Shown: positions 55,957-64,000 of the stretch, in pieces | How positions within the stretch are numbered: position 1 is the first letter of the stretch | Layout of the letters: each line of letters begins with the position of its first letter | Assembly: GCF_019649055.1 (NCBI RefSeq) | Contig: NW_026570313.1 | Coordinates: 1 to 64,000 of the forward strand | Source of the DNA: Paramacrobiotus metropolitanus | Lineage: Eukaryota > Tardigrada > Eutardigrada > Parachela > Macrobiotidae | Direction: 5' to 3' | DNA length: 64,000 nt | The notes under the pieces: model-generated | Told to the model about the DNA's origin: nothing | The model's input: the letters and a program-made list of their open reading frames with translations, nothing else | Database searches by the model: none | Made by a program: the position numbers and the translations under genes

Positions 55957-56062
55957 AGCCAAAAAGAAGGATATTTACAAAATTGCATTTTTATGTGGAC
56001 TGGAACCTCCGACCTCCAATGACGAAGCAACGGAAGCCACTACTATACTAGCGGGGTCGCTC
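55957..56062 (-). ncRNA. tRNA-like unit 6
   Basis: A box CTAGTATAGTAGTGGC, B box GGTTCCAGTCC, tail to CCTTCTTTTTGG. Confidence 0.5.
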
Positions 56063-56612
56063 TACGCAGAATCTTTAAAAACGACAGCGCCAGAGGCGAA
56101 CACTGACAACAATGCATAGTGAATGTGCCTGTGGCCTATCCACCCAAGTGACCAGCTGCATGAAAACCAGTACAACATCCCAACGGAAGTGTAGTCTCGT
56201 GAGGTCGTGCGTTACACTGTTCAGAATTTACCAACAAACGGCACGGACGGTGACTACTTAGACTTTATTTATTTCGCAACTCGCATAGTAACCAAACGAC
56301 AAAAACGTCTTACGGAACGAAACGCAGAAACCATAATGTACCAACTAGACAGGGTACAACGCGTGAGGCAAAACGCAATCTGAATAAAAGAGAAAAACTA
56401 ACTGTAAAACAATGAAGATAAAAGATAAAACGATACACTAGATCTACAGTATGAGATCTCCAAAAAGAAGGACATGAGTGCACGAATATAAGCGTGAAAG
56501 CAAAGGAGATCATACGCGTGAAGCGATGTTTCAAACATTTCGCACAAACTACCAGACATTCTAACGATGGTGGGCAAAAATCCACCTCCAAAAGTCCACC
56601 ACTGATGCCACA
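56063..56612. other. Intergenic stretch, nothing supported
   Basis: Minus ORFs of 71-93 codons at 56,310-56,613 are hydrophobic, AT-driven and lack motifs. Confidence 0.4.
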
Positions 56613-56795
56613 TTAAGGAATCTTAGGAGGGAGCTTAGACACGGCCTCCTTCACAGCAATTCTGGCACGCTCGAAACGCTGCTGGGCTTCTGTGCGTTCA
56701 GCCATCTTCTGCGCCACTATCTCCGTCCATGCCGTGACACGGTTCTCCAGCGCCTGTTTGGCCGCTGTCTTACGCTCGCTAGCTGGAGGCGTCAT
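56613..56795 (-). CDS. Gene F: 60-residue helical protein
   Basis: MTPPASERKTAAKQALENRV... to KLPPKIP and stop TAA. Rich in Ala/Glu/Arg with a regular helix pattern and no hydrophobic segment, as in a short coiled coil. Start ATG 56,793-56,795 chosen because upstream codons (MRCCGFHTI) look unlike the rest. Could also be one exon of a longer gene. Function unknown. Confidence 0.4.
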   Translation of the reverse strand: MTPPASERKTAAKQALENRVTAWTEIVAQKMAERTEAQQRFERARIAVKEAVSKLPPKIP

Positions 56796-57437
56796 AATGG
56801 TATGAAAACCACAACAACGCAAGGAACGAAATGGGACAAAAATTATCGCAACGATATCGGACGTATAAATGAATCGGAATAATATAATTTAAATTTTTAC
56901 CAAAATTTTACACTGGGATACATTCAGGATAGGAGTTTGACAGCCGCCCACGCTGGCGACCGCATACTTCGTAACCAGCGAAGTCCACCAAATGAGAATG
57001 CCACCCGGCGGCAGGTCTACCGTCAGCTCATTACACCGAAGTTACTGAATATACTACATGTAGCGATAAAAATCCGTTTCTCACACTTTTTAATTCCGAA
57101 ATTGAATATAATTGACAATCATTAACACAAGAAAAATTATGCGACGGCTTCAGCAAAATTATGACCACAGGGCTATCGTTTTATTACGATTTCACAGAAA
57201 AGAGAGCCTTTAACAATTAGGCTCCTATCACAACTGTTTGAGAAGAGCAAAACAGCGCTCATTCCAAAGATTACAATGCAGCAGCTGTGAAATTATCCAG
57301 CATTAGCATGCTACATACAGGCATCAATAAAAACGCATAAAAGGGGTAGCCGGGGATGAAGATTTAAACAAGAAAGCCTGTATGGTTTAAATCGTTAAAG
57401 CCTATTTAAACATCCACGCGGCTGATCAGCAAAATCC
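56796..57437. other. Intergenic stretch, nothing supported
   Basis: AT-rich; no motif-bearing ORF. Confidence 0.4.
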
Positions 57438-58249
57438 TCACTTCCAATAGCTGTGGGGAATGCCACGCAGAGAGTGGCGCTGCACGACGATGTGCTTACG
57501 TTTCTTCTTCGGTTTCTGATCGGAGCCGAAGTCTTCATCCACCCACAGCATATCCACATGCAAGACCTTGACTGGATCCGGAATGTCCAGCTTGTTCTCT
57601 GCCCACCAGTCAGCAAGATCGGAGGCAGGCTCCTTCCAGTCCTCCAAATCGCCAGATCCCCAGATATTCGGAACAGGCTCATCAGTTTCAACCACTGGCT
57701 CGGCTGCCTGCTTAACTTCAGGCTCAGACCATCGAATACGGCCACAATAACCCGGGCCAAAGTTCTCACAGTCAACACAGCAAAGTTCTTCCTCCATACG
57801 CTTTTTCTCTTCAGCCTCTTCAGCTTGTCGGCGAAGACGGCGAGTGCACGGAGATTCTGGTCTCGGTGGCAGCGGAGAAAAACCCAAACTCGCACGAATG
57901 CGATCTGCAGCAGCACGGCAGACAAGAGTATCAGGTCCTGGCCAGATTTCACACTCAACATAGTACAACTCCGTCTGGTCCGCACGGATTTGATGCTCCT
58001 TAAATTGGATCATCCTTTCATAGTTCTCAGGTTCTTCCACTGAAATACACACACGGAAATTCAGCATTCCAGAAAGACATACTTTCGTGCAAAGGAATCA
58101 CATCAAATACCAACAACAATACGGTGCTGGCAAATAGAAATTACGCACACGACAACCAAACACTTACAGCGGAGTTTCTCCGCAAACTCATCGGAGATGA
58201 TACGACCAAAGCCATTTTTGTAACTAAAAGGCCCTTTAAGAGGATCCAT
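57438..58249 (-). CDS. Gene B: unknown, two exons, 227 residues
   Basis: Inferred join: 58,168-58,249 and 57,438-58,039, phase 1, donor GTAAGT, acceptor TGTATTTCAG; the total is 684 bases with no internal stop. The N-terminus MDPLKGPFSYKNGFGRIISD is followed by EIWPGPDTLVCRAAADRIRA, a charged Arg/Glu helix with CCVDC and a further Cys (possible metal site), an acidic Trp-containing part (DLEDWKEPASDLADWWAENK) and a basic PKKKRK stretch that could act as a nuclear signal. No family recognised. TGA serves as its normal stop. Confidence 0.6.
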
Positions 58250-58834
58250 CGTAGAGCCGAAGGGATACAAAGTTTAGATTATTGCGAGAAAGCCTAAATT
58301 TAGAGATTCGTAAAAGACGCGGGCTAAGATCGACTGACAAGTGTAAACAAGAAAAGCGCTGATACACTGTAGCCAACCGGAAACAGCTGTGTGCAGTCAA
58401 ACTGCCACTGCCCTAACATTTGACTACATACGGGCGGTTGACACGAGAACAAAACCCTACATGTTGAAACGTGAAGACTTGTATTTTTAAACTGTCATTA
58501 GATACTTTTCTTGGTATTTCTACAAAGGTCAGACAGGTAGAAGTTATGTATCTGAATTTTACGGATTATCGGATCTTATAAGTGATTACTAATTCTGATG
58601 TTCAAGTGCCAAGAGGTAAGAATTCATCCGGTGATATCACATTATAGAACTTTAATGCTAGTTAAAGGATGGCATCAGTATCACCAAAAGGCAGAATCAA
58701 GACTAAAAGACTGAAGATTCTGTGCTGAAAATTGTAAACGACAAGACGTCTTATTTAAACTAAAAAGATGCTAGACCCGTACAGCAGATATACGAGAGCG
58801 ACGAAACAGTCTCATGTACATGTTTACAGGGCGA
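58250..58834. other. Intergenic stretch, nothing supported
   Basis: Between genes B and C; probably the gene B promoter. Confidence 0.35.
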
Positions 58835-59677
58835 CTAAACGGCAGGAGCCATGTCCTCGTCATCATCACGGCGCGGGCGATGGCGCTTGGCAATCGAGGC
58901 GTCCAATTTACCAGGACCGCGTTTCTCCTGTCCTTCTCCCAGAAGCCAACGAACTCTTAGTTCCTGCTCTTTTTGACCAGGCGAGCGTTGCTGCGCAGCA
59001 TGCAAGCGCTGATAATAACGCTGCTCCGCTTCCAACCGTAAGTCTTCGTCTATCGTAGAAATATCATCCATAATATGCTGGTTATATACGTCCACAAGCG
59101 TGACAACAGCTCCGCGATCCCCAGACTCTCCCGGATGGTAGTTCAGGACGGTGAGGAACTCCACTGGGTTTCGCACAACATTGATACCATGATTTCGTCG
59201 GAGCTCGCAGACAATCTGCCCAATGAGCCATCCTTGACGGAAATCCACCCGCAGGTAACGAAGTAAAGCGTAATGAGCATCTTTTGACAGGTCCAAAGTG
59301 TGGACAAAGCGGTTATATTTGTCCACCATCATCTGCGAACCGTTGTGAAAGATCTTGCCACGGAAACGCAGGCGAGTATCTGGGTGCAATTCCACATATT
59401 CAGTGTCTGGATTGTAGGGGCAATGAATCAAGCCAGACGGAGGGATGTAACTCTTTCCTCCACGAGCATAGTCGTATGGAGACGGTCAAAGACCACAATC
59501 CACCATGCGCGTCGACCATTCAAATGTTGGTTCAGGCCATCCGGTGTGAGGATCAGGATACTGTGGCGGCTGAACATCGGCCAAGACATCTGCCAAAACC
59601 TGCACCGAATCTTCCGAGGAACTCGTAGTATCCTCATGGTGATAAGAAGGATGTGACGGCACTTTCGGGCGATGCAT
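58835..59677 (-). CDS. Gene C: unknown, related to gene A, with an in-frame TGA
   Basis: The frame from ATG 59,675-59,677 runs 63 codons to TGA (59,486-59,488) and continues in the same frame for 216 more codons to TAG at 58,835. No intron with usable GT/AG removes the TGA. After it come GGKSYIPPSGLIHCPYNPD, a structured region (FRGKIFHNGSQMMVDKYNRF ... HYALLRYLRVDFRQG) and a basic/acidic tail (KRHRPRRDDDEDMAPAV). The PYNPD and NGS words, and spacing to the LRRY-like word, match gene A. Either the gene is broken or translation restarts after the stop. It lies 336 bases downstream of the Gypsy-2 pol end on the same strand. Confidence 0.5.
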
Positions 59678-60012
59678 TATAGCGATATACAGTAATTTTA
59701 GCCACGACTCAGTGTAAAGAAAGAGCAAACTCGGACGAGACTGAAAGCGAATTGACAACTAACACCGATCTTGCAGGTATGAATATCATTTGGTCAGCTA
59801 AAAGCAGCTTTTCTACGCAGCTGATATGCAGGAAGAGCAACGAACGCTACTACGTCACCGCGGACTGTCCAATGGCGAATACACACACCCAATCTGTACG
59901 TACAAACAATTTTGAGAGTTTTCGGATAATTAATAGATTAAGGGATAAAATTTCAATTCTTTAGAATTTAAAAATAAAAGGAATGTACATATTTACACGG
60001 CCGCCTGGCCAT
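59678..60012. other. Spacer between Gypsy-2 pol and gene C
   Basis: 335 bases; an LTR for Gypsy-2 was expected here but no paired sequence can be tested inside the window. Confidence 0.35.
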
Positions 60013-62790
60013 TTAATCCAGATTACATAAGGTACAAATCCGACAAAATTTCGCTAAATCAGACTTCATTTCAGGCCAGAAAAACCGAAGAGTTTTATAC
60101 AAGTACTCATACGGTGTAATAGCACTACAGTATTTATGTAATAAACGGCGGTGCACTGATTCAGCCACTATTTTACGCCATTGAAACGGGATCAGAATTT
60201 TAGGGATTCTTTTTGGTATATCCTCTTTTTCACCATAGTGGCAAATAATGCCTTTTATTTTCAGTACAAGGGGAAGGTGCCAAGCTGCATACGGGGATTC
60301 CTCTAAGGTACAGTCTCCGTCAACCACGGCGTCCCACAACATCATGTCACTACACTCCATTTGTCGATACTTCCAGAACTCCTGTTTATCCAGGGCATCA
60401 TCGGATATTACACCCTGAGGCCAGAACTGCTCAATTGGACGTGCCCAAGCCGGGGCTGGTAGGATTCTATCTTCTACTGTAGTTGGGGATGACTTCGGTG
60501 GTTGCGCCGGCACAATCTCCATTGCATTACAGGTAATTGGCGGAGTATCCCTGGCCAACGGCGCAACTGGTTCAGACTGGCCCCCTCCCGGCTGGGATAC
60601 ATTCAAGATAGCTGGATCTCTATCATTTGTGGCCATACGCTTGTTAACATCAACCGACGGGTCTCTTTTGCGCTTTTTGTCGTTGTTCTGATTAATAAAT
60701 CTCTCCACAGGTTTCACCACACGTCCGGAGCGGGTTTTAAGCAATGGAACCGCTTCCATCTGGTTATCCAGATATTCAGCATACTCAACATCAAGGCGCG
60801 ACGATGCTGAGTAAACGGACGGAATCACCGGCGGCGGCGCAGGCGCCTCAACCAATTCATCGGGGCATTCTTTCTCCACACAGTCGAGCAATTTTGGTAA
60901 GTGCTCATCTTGTAGGATAGTATCAACATCGCGAAAGTTATAAGGCTTTAGGCGGCTGACATGGACTGTGTCAGTTTTAACGTTCCCACACCTATTACTC
61001 TTTACTACATAGTGAACCGGCCCTGACTGACGAACAATTTCCCATCCGGCAGTCCAACGGGGCATAAGGGATGGATTTTTCCCGACTTTCCGGTGTAGTA
61101 CGTACACCAAGACTTGATCTCCAGCTTTATACGAGGTATGGGATATGTTGGCATCATATCTAATTTTATCTTTTAGTTTATGCCGAAACTCCTCTGCGTT
61201 CACTAAATCCAAGGCCTCACCCAGGCCACGCTGCATCTGCTGTACATAAACGTGAGCGGGAATTACGAAATCCTCTTCAAATGGCAGGAAGTTATTTATC
61301 GGTAAGCGCATCTCGGTGCCATGCATCATGAAGAATGGTGTGCGGCCCGTACGCTCTACTACTTTACTGTTAAAAGCAGCACAGAGTGCTGGGAGGAATA
61401 TATCCCAATCACTTTGCTGTTCATTTACGTACTTCGCTAACGCCTTTTTGATTTCCCCTACACGCTTTTCGACCAGTCCATTGCCCTGCTGGTGGCCTGA
61501 CGCCGTTGGTGCGTGAGCAACACCAGCGAGAGCAAGAAGCTCTCGAAACATTTCTGACATGAAATTACTGCCGCGGTCCGAGGTAATGTGTACGGGCATG
61601 CCGAAGACTGTCAGGATACGACGATAAAAGAACAACGCCAATGTGACAGCGTCATTTCTCTCAACTGCCTCCGCAACTATATATTTGCTTCCGTAATCAA
61701 CTGCAATAATAATGTTTTTGTTTCCAGATTCCGTCGTTGGGAGTGCCGGGGCAACGTCGATTGCCCAAACTAGCCGAGGAGGAACGGTCGGGTTTGACTG
61801 CAGAGCGCCGGCCGGAGCCGTGGCAAGAGGATTTTGTGCAAGGCACGCCGGGCAAGAGGCACAATAACTTTTAACAGACTCGAACATACGGGGCCAATAA
61901 AAATACTTATACATCCTTTTATAGGTGGCTAAAACTCCCAAGTGTGCCGCTAAAGGTGAGTCATGGTTGTCCTGGAGGAATTGTAGCCGCCAGTGCACCG
62001 GCACATACATGCAATAATAAATTTTTCGGTTTAATTCGAACTTGTAGTATACAACGCCCTGTTTCACCACAAATTTGTTTAGATGTAACTTCTCGTGCTC
62101 TGACATTTTTTCTTTCTTATTTTCTAGGAGCAATCGCCATCGGACAATCCGGGCATCGCGAGACTGCTCCTCAGCCCAGTGTGAGGCTTTGTCATCCGTA
62201 ATCAACTTTTGAACTTTATCAGCGTCAAAGGCCTGCATATCCTCTTGAGAGACTGCCTTCACCTCAGCCGACATCATTTCGAACCGGATATCCACATAAT
62301 CCCTCTCCAGAACCGCAAAGCAACATTCATTCATCGCTGCATCACCGGCAAAAGGGTAAGTTTGGCGATAATCGAACTCAATATCCGAGTCATCAGAGTC
62401 GGGTTCCGGTTGCTCTCCTGGATTTCTGCTCAAGGCGTCAGCAATAACGTTCTCCTTGCCAGGTATGTGAACAGGCTTAGTATTAAATTGCTGGATATAC
62501 AACGCCCAGCGCCCGAGGCGGCCAGCGGCATCGCGCATATTATTTAGGAAGACCAACGCCTGATGATCGGTTTGAACTTCGAACTGATAGTCAGACAAAT
62601 AGTGTTTCCATTTTTTAAGTGCACAAATAACCGCATAAGCCTCAAGTTCTGTGGGAAAATACAGTCTTTTCTGTGTTTCAGTCAACTTGCGACTTAAATA
62701 TGCGATAGGACGCCAGTTCGTCGGCACATCCGTCGGTTTGTCCCTGGGGCATTGCATAAGGACTGCACCCCCCCGCAATAGTACTGGCAT
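60013..62790 (-). CDS. pol: Gypsy-2 pol: RNase H, integrase and extra zinc domain, 925-codon frame
   Basis: RNase H: TELEAYAVICALKKW, TDHQALVFL and ADALSRNPG. Integrase zinc domain: NHDSPLAAHLG then CASCPAC near 61,840-62,010. Catalytic core: WAID, TSDRGSNF and GLVEKR supply the D, D and E. A GPY/F-like end (AGWEIV ... VHVSRLKPYN) follows. After about 200 low-complexity residues with Arg/Lys words there is a second integrase-like zinc motif: VHRRLLHKY, FFWPEM, CRICTLC (about 60,020-60,160), then the stop. The listed start codon is only where the frame becomes open; the true protein begins upstream in RT. Codes enzymes that copy and insert the element. Confidence 0.88.
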   Translation of the reverse strand: MPVLLRGGAVLMQCPRDKPTDVPTNWRPIAYLSRKLTETQKRLYFPTELEAYAVICALKKWKHYLSDYQFEVQTDHQALVFLNNMRDAAGRLGRWALYIQQFNTKPVHIPGKENVIADALSRNPGEQPEPDSDDSDIEFDYRQTYPFAGDAAMNECCFAVLERDYVDIRFEMMSAEVKAVSQEDMQAFDADKVQKLITDDKASHWAEEQSRDARIVRWRLLLENKKEKMSEHEKLHLNKFVVKQGVVYYKFELNRKIYYCMYVPVHWRLQFLQDNHDSPLAAHLGVLATYKRMYKYFYWPRMFESVKSYCASCPACLAQNPLATAPAGALQSNPTVPPRLVWAIDVAPALPTTESGNKNIIIAVDYGSKYIVAEAVERNDAVTLALFFYRRILTVFGMPVHITSDRGSNFMSEMFRELLALAGVAHAPTASGHQQGNGLVEKRVGEIKKALAKYVNEQQSDWDIFLPALCAAFNSKVVERTGRTPFFMMHGTEMRLPINNFLPFEEDFVIPAHVYVQQMQRGLGEALDLVNAEEFRHKLKDKIRYDANISHTSYKAGDQVLVYVLHRKVGKNPSLMPRWTAGWEIVRQSGPVHYVVKSNRCGNVKTDTVHVSRLKPYNFRDVDTILQDEHLPKLLDCVEKECPDELVEAPAPPPVIPSVYSASSRLDVEYAEYLDNQMEAVPLLKTRSGRVVKPVERFINQNNDKKRKRDPSVDVNKRMATNDRDPAILNVSQPGGGQSEPVAPLARDTPPITCNAMEIVPAQPPKSSPTTVEDRILPAPAWARPIEQFWPQGVISDDALDKQEFWKYRQMECSDMMLWDAVVDGDCTLEESPYAAWHLPLVLKIKGIICHYGEKEDIPKRIPKILIPFQWRKIVAESVHRRLLHKYCSAITPYEYLYKTLRFFWPEMKSDLAKFCRICTLCNLD

Positions 62791-64000
62791 CGACGATAAG
62801 ACGCGACAAAGCCTCTGGATCGTAACGGGCCAAGACCGGCGCCGTCACCAAGGCTTCCTTTAATTGTTCCACAGCCCTACACTGATCCGTTCCCCATTCG
62901 AAGGTAACTTTCTTAGGAATTAATTTCTGAAGCGGCTCAGCAATTTCTTGGAAGTTCTTAATGAATTGACGATAATATCCTACCATGCCCAAATATCTGA
63001 GAATATCCTTCTTGTCTTTTATAGGGCCGAACTCCTTAACCGCCTGAATTTTCTCTGGATCCGTGCTGATACCGAACTGATCGACCGTGTGACCCAAGAA
63101 GGTAATCGAATTAACAAACAATTCTGTTTTTTTCAGGATTGATCGTCCAGCCGCATTCCTGGAGCCGCAGGAAAAGCTCCTGTAAGTCTCGCATATGATC
63201 AGCCAGGTTTTTACTGAAGACAATAATGTCATCAATAAAAACCAACACGTTCCTCCACTTCATGTTTGCAAGCGTCAAATCCATGGCGCGCTGGAAAGCC
63301 GAAGGCGCGTCCTTCATCCCAAAAGGTAAGACTTTATACTGGAACTAAATTCTTCCCCACCATCGTTGTTTTACACCGGTCTTCTGGTTTGATTTTTATT
63401 TGCCAGAGCCACTTTTTAAATCAATTTTACTGAATACCGTAGCTTTATCCAACGCGTTCAGAATGTCATCAACTCTGGGAAGCGGGTAACTGCTGCCCAT
63501 TAATCTTTCGTTAAGCTTGCGGAAATCCACGGTTAAACGCCGGGATTTATCCTTCTTTTTTACGATGCAAATAGGACTTCCCCACGCCGAATTTGTTGGC
63601 TCGATAATGCCGTCTTTAATCATTTCCTGTGTTTTAGCCTGAAGCCACTTCCTATCTTCAAAAGACGTACGATACGGGGGAGTTCTAACCGGCAAACTGG
63701 TGCCTGTGTCTACAGAGTGCTCATAGATAGTGCAGCATCCCACAGGACGCGCTTTAGTCGGCAAAACAGACTTCGCTTGATAGAATATAGCTTTTAATTC
63801 TTCCTTGCTGGGGCAAATATCTCCAACTTTAATTTTGGCGAAGGTTTCCTCTGTTTCAGGGTCAACAGTGACAGGAGCGGACGGCTGCGACTGGATCGCC
63901 ACACATTCAAGAATTTTCTCCGGCACAGGAATGCCCTTGACGTCACTGGGAACGCGGCTAATCGCTTCTTGACAACTCTCCTGAAACTCTGGAGAGTCCA
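62678..64000 (-). pseudogene. pol: Gypsy-2 pol: reverse transcriptase, frameshifted
   Basis: Right part (63,396-64,000) has IIEPTNSAWGSPICIVKKKD and VDFRKLNE (RT fingers). The active site FIDD is near 63,235. Thumb and connection (TFLGHTVDQFG; LRYLGMVGYYRQFI) are in the next frame. Frame changes: a one-base loss near 63,402, further damage near 63,345, an extra base in a 7-T run near 63,127 and an extra base in a 7-C run near 62,768. It is open to the right edge, so the element continues. Confidence 0.85.

Larger units (their letters stand above)
54776..56062 (-). repeat. Tandem array of six diverged tRNA-like units
   Basis: Units of about 210-270 bases, all on the minus strand. Each has an A-box-like word (TGGCGTAGTG type), 40-60 bases on a B-box-like word (GGTTCGAAACC type), then a tail of about 35-50 bases with a shared pattern (CCTTA..AATTAAT..GC...TTTTC) ending in a T-run (CTTCTTTTT type). 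This is the layout of RNA polymerase III type 2 genes. A seventh, A-box-only remnant lies near 55,876-55,900. Units differ strongly from each other in the middle. Confidence 0.75.
60013..64000 (-). mobile_element. Gypsy-2: Ty3/Gypsy element, pol part, continues past window
   Basis: Minus-strand order: reverse transcriptase, RNase H, integrase with GPY/F-type end, then an extra domain. Gag and protease would lie to the right of 64,000. RT is broken by several frameshifts; RNase H to the C-terminus is one open frame. Confidence 0.88.

Noticed and set aside
54776-56062. Array as a CRISPR locus
   Set aside because: Units are 210-270 bases, strongly diverged and tRNA-like, with no short exact repeats or regular spacers; the host looks animal.
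54820-56062. Units as ordinary decoding tRNAs
   Set aside because: Anticodon arms do not give standard 7-base loops with paired 5-base stems, and acceptor stems do not pair; A/B boxes alone are not enough.
52871-59488. TGA codons in genes C and D as selenocysteine
   Set aside because: No SECIS-like element was seen, TGA is the plain stop of gene B and of gene D itself, and no cysteine-containing paralogue position supports it.

Overview
This looks like nuclear DNA of a small invertebrate animal. Genes are split by short GT-AG introns, some exons are only 31-59 bases, and there are rhodopsin-type receptors, an astacin protease and many animal-type mobile elements. The expanded F-box-like family and compact gene style make me favour a tardigrade, but this is inference from family impressions and was not tested.

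Layout. 1-~11,200 (minus): 5' part of a large Ty3/Gypsy element (Gypsy-1) with a 1559-residue gag and a damaged pol that leaves the window at base 1. 12,089-13,401: a complete miniature LTR retrotransposon (TRIM-B). 14,791-17,866: three-exon F-box-like gene 1. 19.4-21.9 kb: a C-type-lectin-like fragment and a nine-exon astacin metalloprotease. 22.2-24.5 kb: a decayed partial copy of F-box-like gene 2, made by segmental duplication. 25.1-29.7 kb: a two-exon receptor (GPCR-A) whose intron holds a PIF/Harbinger element and a solo LTR. 31.4-32.6 kb: truncated Gypsy-3. 32.8-37.5 kb: F-box-like gene 2, with a TA-flanked fold-back element in an intron. 38,304-39,818: a second complete miniature LTR element (TRIM-A). 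42.4-43.9 kb: GPCR-B. 45.9-48.0 kb: F-box-like gene 3.

49.3-59.7 kb is the least explained part. It holds six short genes on both strands (called A to F here) with no family I recognise. At least three have introns, A and C look related, and three carry one in-frame stop inside apparently coding sequence. Between them, at 54.8-56.1 kb, lies a tandem array of six diverged tRNA-like units, all on the minus strand, each with A-box-like and B-box-like elements and a T-run. 60,013-64,000 (minus) is the 3' part of another Gypsy pol (Gypsy-2), whose C-terminus carries a second integrase-type zinc-binding motif.

How parts relate. F-box-like genes 1, 2 and 3 (plus the decayed copy) share domain order and an intron after the same valine codon, so they are dispersed paralogues. 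The two TRIMs use the same initiator-tRNA-Met primer site and share internal sequence but have different LTRs. Splice junctions were placed by eye using GT/AG sites and reading-frame arithmetic; no RNA evidence or database search was available.
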